A model generated the notes under the pieces. The model saw only the letters and a program-made list of their open reading frames with translations, had not been told where the DNA came from and made no database searches. A stretch of 64,000 bases of DNA from Linanthus parryae (Eukaryota > Streptophyta > Magnoliopsida > Ericales > Polemoniaceae): positions 68,108,127 through 68,172,126 of the forward strand of contig JALGPY010000006.1 of the NCBI GenBank assembly GCA_023055425.1, given 5' to 3'. The translations under genes were made by a program, and so were the position numbers. Shown one piece after another: positions 31,636 to 42,925 of this stretch. The number at the start of each line of letters is the position of its first letter. The stretch's first letter is position 1.

Positions 31636-34600
31636 AGATATTTGTGTATTTATTGATTTAATTTTTAAAAATAAAAATAATAATTTGTGTCAATTTTTTT
31701 AGTTAGTATTTAGTTCCAAAATATCCCTCTTGTATATGAGATTGTGTGGTTACCCTAATTTTTTAGTATCTACATGTCAACCCTCATCTTCTTGTTATAC
31801 GATTTCTACCTCCAACTAATTTTTGGGAGACTTTAAATTGCACTCCAATCCTCCCTCCACTCAATCAAGTCAAATCCCCATTTTGTAATTAAAGCAAGAG
31901 GCTCACACTACTACCTACCATCTTGTATGTATATCCCCTTGTGGAATTCTTCGCCACCAACCTCCAGCATCGACTCCATCACTCTCTATCTTTATCACTC
32001 ACATTTCCTTAGATCATTTCTCTTAATGAGCACTAAAACACACTCTCTTCTCTCTCTCAAAATTCCATCCCCGTTTTTGGAGCTTCACGCCCACAAATTT
32101 TCATAAAACTTTATTTTCTAGTCTCCCAAGCATGAAAAACTTGAGTCCAAGGATATTATGATCAAGGAGGGGTGTTCTTTCACCATTCTTTTCAAGGATT
32201 GAAGGCCAGTTTCGCTCTTTTCATCACAATCTTCTTGAATCTTGGGGCAAAAAAATTTCTAACCTTGAATTCATGCTTGCATGTCTATGTTTAGCCTTGA
32301 TTGATGAAATTTCATATTAGTTTTCTTCATTTCCAGGCTCGATTCTTCATTTCCACGGTTACATTAAGTGTTCCACCTTAAAATTTAGCTATTTCATGAA
32401 ACTCACATTAGAACCTACTTGCATATTGTGAATGTCTTCTTACTTGTATTTGTAGCTCAAGTGAGGTTTAATAATTTGTGTGAAGACCATACAAAAGTCT
32501 TATTTCATGCTTAAAATAGTGTTATTTGGATGAAAACAAGTCAACTTAAATTTCATGTACCACTATAACCGCTCTTGTTGATTTTTGGAAAATTTGCATG
32601 TTGATAAATTTGGACAGTTTGTGAAAAACATGGATTATCTCCAAATTTTGTCTCTGTGAATTTTTCAACCCTTGCATATTTTAAAAATAGACTCATAAAG
32701 GGTCATTTTGAGATATAAATCAACTTCATATCCCTTTTGGTTAGATAAATAAGCTTATTCTAAGTTGCATGTTTCCTAAAATCAACTTTTTGGATCATTT
32801 TTTATTTATTTTTTAATGAAACCTCAATTTTCAGAAATGAAATTCATCTCATCTTTCTTGTGATGAAACTAGACACATAGGAGATTAAATTTGGAGAAGA
32901 ATAGACATTTTCTTCTTCTTCAAGTAGTAGTAATTGTCCTGCAAAATTGAAACTTTCTACCAAATTTGTCTTTGCACTGCAGTGATTGTTTATTTTGTAA
33001 CATGAGTTTTATAATACTTATGCATGATTTGCTTGATTTTTTATAAAAGGATACACATGTAGGTTCATCATATATTTATTTCATGATTTTGGGAGATGAT
33101 GTGATATGGTAAATAGGGCTCTAAAGTCAGAGCTACAATTCTGTCCACAATTATAGTTTCACATCTTATAGAAAGCTTGAGTTTTTTAACTTCTAAGTGT
33201 TATGTTGAATTTATTTTGATAAGTTACATCATAATATGTGCATTTTTTACATATAGGACTATGTGGCATGTAGGGTTGAATTAGATTATGGATGTGTAAA
33301 TTGGTTGTAATGAGTACGTTATACGTGTGATTGTAAACATCGTCCTCGTAGAAGGTTGTTGTTTATCGTTAGAGTGCTAGACTTACTTTCTGGCTTTTGG
33401 TTGTGCTTCATCTATGTGGTAAGTACATATGTGTGACCCTCACTTATTAAAATGTGAGTATTTGTGCGATGTCACGAATGAATATTTTGTTGATTGAAAA
33501 AGTATAAAAATCATGATTTGTAATCGGATTTGGTTTGAATATATATTGAATCCTCTTTAACTCTTAGAAATTTACTTGTGATAAGCAAATATTGTGTTTT
33601 TGGTTATGGGAAAGAGAATAGTTAAAACAATTCTCATAGATTTAGAACGATGTACCGACTTGTGTTTATTTATGGCTTCGGCCGGAGGCGCCAATCGATC
33701 CTCTATTATTTATGGCTACAGCTATTGAAGCAATGCTTTGTATTATTGGATAGAACTTGAATGTTCATAAATCCCTCGACGACTCAAAATGTGCTAAGGT
33801 ATAGCGAACAAAGGGTTTTTAGAGGTGTATAGTGCTACTTGTACGTGTAAGGGTCACTATATGGGTGTCGACACTTAAGGCCTTTTAGCTAATGTTTTGA
33901 GCGGGAATTGACGTATATTCTCCCTTTCCCTCGGGAGAAATAGGGTTTGATAGACCCTAGAAAGCCCCATTTATAATTACTTCGTGATTCGTCTGTCTAC
34001 ATCGATCCAAGTGGTGGCTCTAGACATGCCTCAACTAAACTTCTCGGTTACTTGAAGTTGTAAAAAAGTTGATTACTCCATCGATCACGTTTATGGCTCC
34101 AAGTATGCACAAATCAAATGTGAGTTGAAAAGCATTGGCTACTCGTGAATTAATATTGTTATTAGTTCAAAATAACTTTTTTACTCTTGAGATTTTACCG
34201 CTTTAAGAATATCTTGAATACTTGCGGTCTATTGATGTTTAAAGTTGAGAGGTTCTTGTTACGTGATTACTTATAATTGTTTAGAAATTACGACTCTTTT
34301 ACTTATTAATGTTTAAATCTCTTGATTTATTTCAACTTATTCTCATATGCCACTCATTGCTTTACATGTCTTCATGCGTATTTACTCAGTTTTCGCTGAT
34401 TATTTTCAAATTGTGGTGTCTGCGTTTGCTATTTCAAAACTACCGCAGGTTAGTGCAGACCAGTATGGGAACGCGGATCGACACGGGGACGTGAGCTAAA
34501 GTTAGATCACATAGCATATTTAAAACATATTACTTTTGTAAACTTATCTTCTCAAAGGTTGTTGTATTTATAATCTAAATTGTACTCTCCGTAAATATAT

Positions 34601-34659
34601 TTCTACTTTTAGTTATCGATTGTCTCTTTAACCCTGAACCAATATCCTAGGGTGTTACA
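31636..34659 (+). repeat. Non-coding tract resembling a long gypsy LTR
   Basis: No ORF of note. The right part has the look of long plant gypsy (Tekay/Del-type) LTRs: repeated TTTATGGCT strings, GGAACGCGGATCGACACGGGGACGTGAGC-type wording near 34468, and the end GGGTGTTACA at 34650-34659. I found no partner LTR, PBS or target duplication, so a solo LTR is only a suggestion. AT-rich. Confidence 0.35.
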
Positions 34660-34954
34660 TAGACTGTCATATGTATATATAAATACTTTCTTTGAAAAAA
34701 ATTGTCGTTATCTTAATATAGTGGTTGTTGAGGATTATGTTCTATCATAGACAATCTTGCATCCTGGGGGTATTCTAGTACTCACATCGAATGACACTCC
34801 CTTGAGTCTAGTAATATGTACAGGTTATCCAACTCATGATCAAGGGGGTTTTACAACATATCTTACCAAATGTAATTTTTGAAGGCACAAATTTACCGGA
34901 CAATTCGGTCTCTCGCAGTGAATAAATCATAGAAGAGACCGCCAAAAAGAATAT
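34660..34954. other. Unassigned AT-rich spacer
   Basis: I see no ORF, repeat partner or motif here that I can support. Confidence 0.5.
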
Positions 34955-35203
34955 ATAGAAGTAATGTTAATGGGGCATGGAAATCAGAAGAGACTATGAC
35001 TATAATTGGTGTTTTCATCAGAGATATACACATACTAGTTAGCGGAGCTCTCACAAAGAGAGTCACAAGGCCACCAGAGCGAGAGAATTTGATGTGTTAT
35101 CCATCAGGGTGGGGTTTAAATGCGCACAAGAGACTTGTATAAAAATAGTGCTAGAGAATGAGCATAGACGACCACAAAATGGTTCATAAAGATTTCCCCA
35201 TCT
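34955..35203 (+). pseudogene. RNase H-like (RVT_3 type) fragment
   Basis: The frame starting near 34965 reads VNGAWKSEETMTIIGVFIRD and, further on, ETCIKIVLENE, the beginning and middle of a plant LINE-associated RNase H domain. It lies upstream of an RT fragment, whereas in LINEs RNase H follows RT, so it is probably the 3' end of a separate copy. Very decayed. Confidence 0.45.
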
Positions 35204-35204
35204 T

Positions 35205-36110
35205 GTGAGCTGGATTATGGAGTGTGTCACTACAGCCAACTTTTCCTTCCGCATCAATGAAGGCACTTATGGGCAGTTTAAAGTTAAGAAGGGTGAGACA
35301 AGGAGACACCCTCTCCTCCACCATCTTCATTATGTGTTCAGAGATCCTTTTTGTGAATCATCAATGCGGCTACTTTGGATTCATGGTATTCATATAGCAA
35401 GAAATGCGACTCCTCTAAACCATCGGATGTTCGCAGATGACCAAGTGATTCTCATTAGAGCTGATCAAGGTGAAGCAACGCTTGTCAATCTCTGTCTGCA
35501 ACTGTATGAAGAAAATATCATGCCAAAAAGTCAACAAGGAGAAAATCGGCTGTCTTTTTCAGTAGAAATGTCAAAGGGGTTAAGAGAGAAGTATCAAAGG
35601 TGAACTGGGTCTAAAGCAAGGTAACAAAGAGGCTATCTATCTTGGTTTACCTATGTTTCATAAAAAGATCAAGCTAAGAACTTTAATAGAATCCAGACAG
35701 ATTAGAAATCAAAATTGAGGGTGGATGTGTAAGCTATTGTCCTATTCTAGTAGGAAGGTGCCATGCTCTAAGAGTGCCATCCCTTCTTATGCCATGATTG
35801 TCTTCCTCCTTCCTGCAAACCTTTGTAAGCATATTAATTCTGTGTAAGTAGGTTTTTGGTGGGGGATTCTGAATAGAAAACCTAGATGCATTTATTTGCT
35901 TGGGACAAGTTGTGTAAACATAAATATGAGGGTGGTTTCAGGTTTAGAGAAGCCCACAAGTACAATGTAGCATGTTAAGTAAGCTAATGTGGAAAGAGTT
36001 AATTGAAAGTCCCAGCCTATGGGTTAGAGAAGTTAACATTAAGTATGGTAGAAGGATTGAGTTCTAAAGAGTGGTGAAGAAGAACTCTCACTCTAATTTA
36101 TGGAAACGCA
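35205..36110 (+). pseudogene. L1-type LINE reverse transcriptase fragment
   Basis: The 132-codon stretch contains SWIMECVTT, HGIHIARNATPLNHRMFADD and ILIRADQ. FADD is the palm motif of plant LINE RTs. The thumb part follows with YLGLPMF, a KLLSYSSRKV block and AIPSYAMIVFLLP, then GGFR- and LMWKEL-like blocks to about 36110, all broken by stops and frameshifts. The upstream part of RT and ORF1 are absent. LINE RT primes cDNA synthesis at nicked target DNA. Confidence 0.8.
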
Positions 36111-37523
36111 TGTTGGCTTGAAGAGATGTGATCTAGAAAGAAGCTTCGAAAGTGATCAGTGATGGAGGTAGCATTGATGGGTGGCAAGACCCTTGGGTCC
36201 CCAATCTTGAAATCTCAAAACCCAAACCTCTTGATGATTTGACATTTCCCCCCCGCCCACACACACAAAAAAAAAGGTGTTTGAGTTAGACTAATTGGGA
36301 CACCTGTTCATGTAAATTACAATTGTTGAAAAGGTGGTTGTTTGAGGAGAAAGTCAAAGTCATCAAAAAACCTAAAAGCTCCCCTTCTGTAAAGTGAGGA
36401 CAAACGGAAATGGACTTTGGAACCTTCTGGCAATGTCACGGTGCACAATGCTTATCGTTCTCATACTTAAATTTATGGGCCTAGACGGAGGCAAATGCTG
36501 TGTGGAAGAAAATATGGAGCCTCCTTATGGATAATAGACTACAAAAGATGCTTTGTAGGTTGGCTGCCAATGCACTACCAACTTCTAAAATTTTGGGTAG
36601 AAGAATATCAATTATTGATCAAACTTATGCTCTCCATGGTGCAGGAAAGGGAAGCTCTAAGCATTTGTTCTTCAGTCGTCACATGAATAGATGTTTACGA
36701 TTTGACTATATAGGTCTGAGAGTGGAGAATGTTACTATGGAATTTGTTGAATATAATATATATCATGTGCTTCCAAGGTATGGTGAAAGAGATGGATGAC
36801 ATGATGGGTTTATTTATGGCTATTTTTAATGGACTACATCTCACAACCCCGAAACGAGATGCTCTCTAAGGTGGAAAATCAGAAGGTGGTGGATATAACG
36901 AATCTTGAACTCAGGTTGCAACGCTTAGGGGATGGGACATGTGATAAGGCTGGGAAAGGTGCCACATTCATAGTTGTTGAAGAAAGAATGGTGTGAATTT
37001 CTCCTCCTACATGTGTGGTTATGATCAATAGTGATGCTAGCATTAAGAGTGATGTGGCAGGGGTAGTTTCATAGCTAGAAACATCAAGGGGGAGCTCCTA
37101 GGAATTTATGCCTACAACCATGGGAAGAGTTTTGTATAAGAAGGGGAATTTCTAGCTTTGGAAGCTGCCACCAGTCTTAGTTTTTCAAAAGTTGGAAACC
37201 AGTTTGGTGTGTGTCTGATAACCTTGACTTGGTTAATGAATTCTTAAACAAGAAGATGGCTAAGTGGCAAAGAGCTAATAGAATATATACAACAATAGCT
37301 CTTTGAGAATAATTCTTGTCGAATCTCATATGCCCACAGTCGAAGGAACCAAGCAACTCACTGTCTAGCTAACTTGGCTAGAACTTTTTTGTTATGCAAT
37401 AGTTTGTTCTTGCCGAGTTACCTGTTGAAATTCAAGGAGTTGTAGTGGATGATTTTTTGGTGTAAAATACCCACGTTTCTTGTATGTAATTATAAATTCA
37501 AAAATAAAATAAAATAAAACTAG
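36111..37523 (+). pseudogene. LINE zinc-binding (zf-RVT) and RNase H region with A-rich tail
   Basis: Continues the LINE. VISDGGSIDGWQDPW lies near 36150. The zf-RVT region at 36495-36799 reads WKKIWSLL, LCRLAANALPT and HLFFSRH, with the usual Cys pair unreadable. An RNase H-like part at about 37015-37445 reads INSDASIKSD, LALEAATSL and HCLANLARTF. The copy ends in an A-rich tail (AAAATAAAATAAAATAAAAC, about 37501-37520), the LINE 3' end. All parts are frame-broken. Confidence 0.75.
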
Positions 37524-37620
37524 CAAATGTGTGCTAGCTCAACGGTAGAGCATTTCAAGCCCGACATGATATCTCGGTTCGAACGCAACAATATGATGTA
37601 ATTGTAAAAAGATATATATA
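37524..37620 (+). mobile_element. tRNA-derived SINE in the LINE tail
   Basis: A 97-bp insert with a pol III A box (TAGCTCAACGG, 37535-37545) and B box (GGTTCGAACGC, 37576-37586) about 30 bp apart, ending in an AT-rich 3' tail. It is flanked by a perfect 14-bp target duplication, TAAAATAAAACTAG, at 37510-37523 and 37621-37634. The body does not fold into a full tRNA cloverleaf by eye and the gap after the B box is filled with tail, so a SINE is favoured over a tRNA gene. Confidence 0.85.
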
Positions 37621-37634
37621 TAAAATAAAACTAG

Positions 37635-38020
37635 AGGTTTCAATGAGAGGAGCACATCTGGAGTATAGTAGAGAAATGTTTCTGCACAAGTACGAGTAGA
37701 GTATTGAATTAGAGAAGCAAATACGACAAATCACCGCTTAGCTCAATTCGTATGTAATTTATCCGGTTATGAAGCATAGATAGAGGAAAAAGGCAACGGG
37801 TGAAGAAACTTGTATGATAATACATAAATATATCTTAAGCCGAATATAGTAGATAAAATTATCTGATCGCTTGAAAAGTAAAATGGAACGTAAATTTTTT
37901 TTAGAATGTTCAAAAAATAATTACTGTTAACTCAACATGATTATCTTTTTACTTCTTATTTCCGGTCTAAATATTGATCACGTAAGCATTTCTTATGTTT
38001 AAATCCATCTTCTTCTTCCT
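37635..38020. other. Unassigned spacer
   Basis: AT-rich. I see no ORF or repeat that I can support. Confidence 0.5.
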
Positions 38021-38910
38021 CGGGAGCTTGGAGGACTATTTGTAAAGGGAGAAAGGTCATAACCAGAAGATTATGATGGAAGATTGTCAATGGTGATAGC
38101 ATTGATCAAGGATGGATGGATAAAAGATGTCCCTGGAAATTCGATTAAATGACATTTGCAAGAAAGGAGCTTAATTCAGACAGCCAAAAGGGTTTCCCAG
38201 CTCATGGAGGAGGATGACAGTGATTGGAAGGCTGACTTATTCCACTTGTTCTTCCCTCCTTGGTTGGCGACTCAAATTTGATCTATTCGAATTGCTTGAG
38301 ACTATTTGGTTGATCATCCTTCTTGGAGCCTAGAGAATAATGGTTGCTATTCAGTTCAGTCGAGTTATAAAATTCTCCTTTGAATCGCTTAGTCTTCTAA
38401 CCTTTATTCTTCAAAGCTAATTACTCCATGCCCTCTTGTACCCTGGAAAAAAATTTCACCTAACATTCCCTCTAAATTTAGGTATCTGCTTTGGCAAATT
38501 CTTACTAATGCGGTACCTTTTTTTTAGATCTTAAAAAAAGCTTAAATAATGTTAATGCTCTTTGTCAATCTTGTGGCTCGGTTCTTGAATCGGATTCTCA
38601 TATTTTTTGTGAATTGCATTAACTTACGAGTTCTTTCGAGGAGAGCACCCATTTCTCGGAAACCAAATCCTAATCTATATTTTCAAAGCTTGATTAAGAG
38701 CTATCTAAGATGCAACAATACTAATAGAAATAGAGATTGGTACTTGATTAGTTATATTATTTGGGTGATTTGGACTCACAAAAACAACAAGTTCTTTCAG
38801 AATGCTTCGAGTACTCAAGATCAAATGTTCTTGCAAGCTCAAGCACTTGTTTCCATGTTGAGAAATAATGATTCAGCTTCTGAGGATCATGGAGCTATTA
38901 GCAGATGATA
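38021..38910 (+). pseudogene. Second LINE 3' fragment with zinc-binding motif
   Basis: Decayed L1-type sequence: GRKVI and WKIVNGDSIDQGW near 38045-38110, YSVQSSYKILL near 38350, and the zf-RVT signature CQSCGSVLESDSHIFCEL near 38562-38615, whose C-x2-C...H pattern is intact. A 119-codon open stretch 38549-38908 in another frame covers WVIWTHKNNKFF, the usual 'W.iW..RN..f' block near the LINE ORF2 end. It is distinct from the first LINE because zf-RVT occurs twice. Confidence 0.72.
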
Positions 38911-39055
38911 CCTCCTTAGACATTGAGGATTATTTTCTTGCATTCATGCTTAATTTGTTTTCTTCTTATTTCTGCTTTGCTTGCTAGAGATGTCCAGCTC
39001 TCTCAGTGTGGTGTTGATCGAGGTTAGATCCAATAATCTCAGTTTCAAGATATCT

Positions 39056-39436
39056 AAGGAGGTATTGTTGTGTAGTCTTCCTTGTTGTGTATTCATGGTG
39101 TGTTTGTAATCTTTCTGATTTGATGTCTAGTTTCTGTTGTTCCTGTCCTTGTTGGGAAGCTGTTTATGGGTAGTGGTAGCAGTTTCTGGGTTACACTCAA
39201 ATGGTATTTTTTTGGCTTTTCGGTCTAGTTCCTATCTTATAGTTTAAGGGGGTATTGTTGTGTAGTCTTGCTTGTTGTGTATATATGTCGTGTTTGTAAT
39301 ATTTCTGATATGATGTCTAGTAATTGTTCTTCCAGTCCTTGTTGGGCAGTTGTTTAAGAGTAGTGGTAGCAGTTTCCGGGTAACAGTCAAATGGTCTTTT
39401 CTGGCTTTTCTGTCTAGTTCCTTTCTAATAGTTTCT
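39056..39436 (+). repeat. Tandem duplication of about 190 bp in the LINE 3' UTR
   Basis: Two diverged copies, starting GGTATTGTTGTGTAGTCTT at 39061 and 39251 (period 190), share GATGTCTAGT, CCTTGTTGGG, TAGTGGTAGCAGTTTC and CTGTCTAGTTCC- or CGGTCTAGTTCC-type blocks. No ORF. Confidence 0.85.
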
Positions 39437-39780
39437 AGTACTTTTAGCTGTTGTATTGGTAACTTTGTTGGTAGGTAGATGGTGTTTAGCTTCTTGTTTA
39501 TGTTGGTTGATCATGGACATTTTCTCCTTGTTTATGTACTCTATTTCTTATGAACGAAGTTTTTGTTTTAGTACTAAGATAACTTGACCTTTTAGTATTT
39601 AAACAAGCACGTTGGTCAAATACGTCTCGTAGCTATAGGTCATTGTTTTTTAGACTCTTTAGCTGTTATCTTTCAAACCTTTCTTGGCTTCCGTTTTGTC
39701 AGGTTCATCTTTGTGTACATTTGATTTATTTATAAAATATTGGTCAAATACTAACCCTTGGACAAGAGAAGATCAAAGGG
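39437..39780. other. Unassigned spacer between LINE 3' UTR and element F
   Basis: Probably includes the end of the LINE 3' UTR (to about 39560). Nothing else recognised. Confidence 0.4.
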
Positions 39781-41179
39781 TGTTAATTTTGGGTTTTGTA
39801 ACGGATTACGCAGCGGATTTAATCAAATAAGATCCGCACAAGACCCACGAAGGATCACATGAAGAGACATCATAATGATAGTGAAGGTTTAAGTAACGAT
39901 TTACCTTGTTTGTCTCCTGTAATGACTTCAAACGCAAAATATTTTTCGCGTCTTTACGGGTAGTTCACGCATAGGATCAAGCTCTAGATTCCTCCACATC
40001 GTGTTCTAGCAATCGATGGAAGAAGGAAGTAGAAGAATCACACAAAGGAGACCAAAGGGAGGCTCAGCCTCCTTTGGCCGACGGGTAGGGGCGGACGGGT
40101 CTAGGTTTCGGCCTAGACCTTGTCTTGCTCTCTCTCCTTACTTTTTCTCTTATTGTTTTATGAAAATTATGACACTCTTGTAGAGAATAAGCTAGGAGTG
40201 CTCATATATATAGTCCAACAACTCCTTGTTAACTACATATTAGTCCCTCTCCTAATCATGTCTATACATGGATTAGTCCACCTTGCAAATTAGTCCTACT
40301 AAGTTTGCAAGTGGTTGCGTTTTGATCCTTCTATTTAATTAATCATATTAATTAATTCCCAAGTCTAGTTTGATCCATATGGCGTGTGACCCCATAGGTT
40401 TCCACATAGTTGGTAGCAACAATTTAATAACATGGAGCGGTATCTAGCAACACACCATGCCACCCAACTAATAGAAATAGTCATTACTTTGACAAACCGT
40501 GTGCACGTCTATATCCGGATTGGACACGAGACATACAAGTCACACTCGTATATCCAATCCATAGTTTCTCGATCCTGGGAATATTCTTATCCAAGCAGAT
40601 AACATCAATATCGTATATTGATTTATCTGAGTGGCCAGACATTTTATAAGCACCATCCCTTGAGTGGCCCATGTATATTTTCTCCCGTTATGTGGGAGGG
40701 AAAAATTCTATCTACATCACTACCATCTCTTAGCTTGCTTCCTATTGTGTCCGAAATGCGCCTTTATTACTACCCAGTTACGGTGTAGCGTTTGACGATA
40801 TCAAAGCACAATATTCCACAACTAGAGGATCTAATGACTTCAAGTCTAAGGATGACAATACCGTTGTCACTACGAGAAGCACTTGTGACTTTACATAACC
40901 CGCATGTAGCCTTCTCGTGAAGGGTCAATCCAATATGACATTACTCCTAATGCGTACCCATGTGTTGGATCGTGATATCTCCATATCAATCCAACCTCAT
41001 ACTAGTCTATAGTTGATTGTCCTGTTAATCAATATAATCGACTAGGGATATTTAAGAATATAACACTTATATTCTAAGGAGTTCATTCATGTTAACATAT
41101 CTCCATATTGATAACATAATGAATCGTAAATCCATGAATGTCACAAGAAATAGATTGCCTCTAGGGCATATTTCATACA
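39781..41179 (-). repeat. Element F 3' LTR
   Basis: Starts TGTTAATTTTGGG and shows the LTR landmarks of B and G: ACGCAGCGG near the left end, GTTACGGTGTAACG-type and CACTTGTGAC-type blocks, and CTCTAGGGCAT near the right end. The right end borders the purine tract complement TTCTCCCACT. The left limit is approximate because the partner LTR is missing. Confidence 0.82.
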
Positions 41180-42607
41180 TTCTCCCACTCGTACTAGAGT
41201 CAATCTCCTGCATCATATGCCCATTGATCTAGAGCGGCCCTCAAGGTAAGAGAAACATCTACTAGTACTTTGCAAATATTCACATCTCCTCTATCAACAA
41301 TTTGATTGAGATTGATTATTCTGAGTAAGTGCATCTCATGCAATAATTCACTCAGTCCTTTATGTTATAATCAGTGAATGAATCTTGCTTGGAGCGTTTC
41401 CACCTCACAGTCCCTCCCAATAGTGCAAAATATAAAACTTGACTATAAACTGGAATCTTCTTTGTTAGATTGGAAGTTCGCATCACTATAACCCCATACA
41501 GTAAAGCCTTCTTATCCTTCATATATCAATAATTCATCCTTTAGTTCTTCTCAAGTACTTAAGGATAATCTTGATAATTATCCGGTGACACTCACCCGGA
41601 TTTGACTGATATCTTTTTGTCATTCATATGACATGTCTGGCCTAGTACATATTATGGCGTATCTCGTGAATCTCATTCATACGGCCTTTGTCAATCTAAT
41701 TGGAAAGAAAATTAGTTCTTCCAAAGACTAATTCCATGTGACATGGGTAAGAATCCATATTCTTGCACATTGAACCATTTCAACGCCTTTTCAATATATG
41801 TACCATGACTCAAGCTGAACAACTATCTTGATCTATCTCCATAGATCTCTATAGATTATCTTGCCTAAGTCTATCATTATTCCCAATTATTAGTATGTCT
41901 CTAGCCAATCTTTAACAGATTGCAGAGTAGAGAAATTATTCCCAATGATTAGTATGTCTCCACATACAAGACCAGAAACATAACTATGCTCCCACTAACC
42001 TTCTTGTAAACACAAGCTTCATCTTCAATTATTATGAAACCAAACTCCTTTGATTGCATCATCAATTCAAAGAATCCAACTTCGAGAAGCTTGACTTAAT
42101 CTGTAGACATATTGCTACAAGCAAGATGCGAGCAGTACAATTGGGGAAAATATTTCGTCATACTCCATACTATGAACTCGCAGGAAACCTTTTAGCCACC
42201 AATCTTCCCTTAAAAGTAATCATATTACCATCCATGTTGGTATCCTCATAACCCACTTGCATCCTATAGGTCCTACCCTTTTAGGTGGTTCCACCAAAGT
42301 CCATACTTTGTTGGCATACATGGATTCCATTTCGTATCTCATGGCTCCAAGCCATTTCTGAGAGTATGGCCCACATGTGGCCATCTCATAGGTTGTAGGC
42401 TCATCTCCATGAGCAACACATCAACGTGCTATAAGAAATCCATATTTCTCTAGCTATTTGACATATTTAACCTACGAGGTTCTTGTGTTACCTGAGTAGG
42501 TTGCTCCACGACACCTTGTGATCCTGCTCATGTTCCATCAAAAGGATCAATGTTCTGTTGTGGCTCCTGAACTCCGTCAAGTTCTACTATCCTCCCACTA
42601 TTTCTCT
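41180..42607 (-). pseudogene. Element F RNase H/RT remnant
   Basis: There is no long ORF, but the DNA is collinear with G 48103-49900, for example TGGTTCCACCAAAGTCCATA at about 42286-42305 (also in G near 49581) and CTCCCACTAACCTTCTTGTAAA at about 41990. Segments are deleted and many stops are present. It stops at the CACTA insertion. Confidence 0.78.
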
Positions 42608-42644
42608 TAGCACTACAACAAATACTGCCTCCGTTGACTGCAAA

Positions 42645-42925
42645 ATTTGTCGGTAGATAGCCAAAATTTGTCGGCAGATATTCTACCGACAGAAATTGGT
42701 TTGTCGTTCCGTAGTCACAATAGCTCCGTCGTTAGATTGATAACCGACAAGCGTTATGTTTGTCGGCAGAAAGAGTAAGCAGCGACATAAATTTATGTCG
42801 GTAGTTTCGTTCTCCTGACTATGTCCTTTTGTCGCCTTTAAAACTGGCGACAAACATATATTCATATGTAGTTAGATAGATGACATCCAAAATAGTCACT
42901 AGAAGAGAAGTTTGTCGGTAATTCA
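42645..42925. repeat. CACTA left subterminal repeat region
   Basis: At least six copies of a TGTCGGTAG/TGTCGGCAG-like motif occur in both orientations, for example at about 42649-42660, 42668-42676, 42683-42692 and 42910-42918. They are arranged as direct and inverted pairs able to fold back. Confidence 0.8.

Noticed and set aside
31636..34659. Host gene or lncRNA in the long non-coding tract
   Set aside because: No ORF or splice pattern is supported. The 3' end wording is LTR-like, so it is listed only as a possible gypsy LTR.
37524..37600. Functional tRNA gene
   Set aside because: A and B boxes are present, but the body is too short for a cloverleaf with an acceptor stem and it is bounded by a 14-bp target duplication, so it is a SINE.
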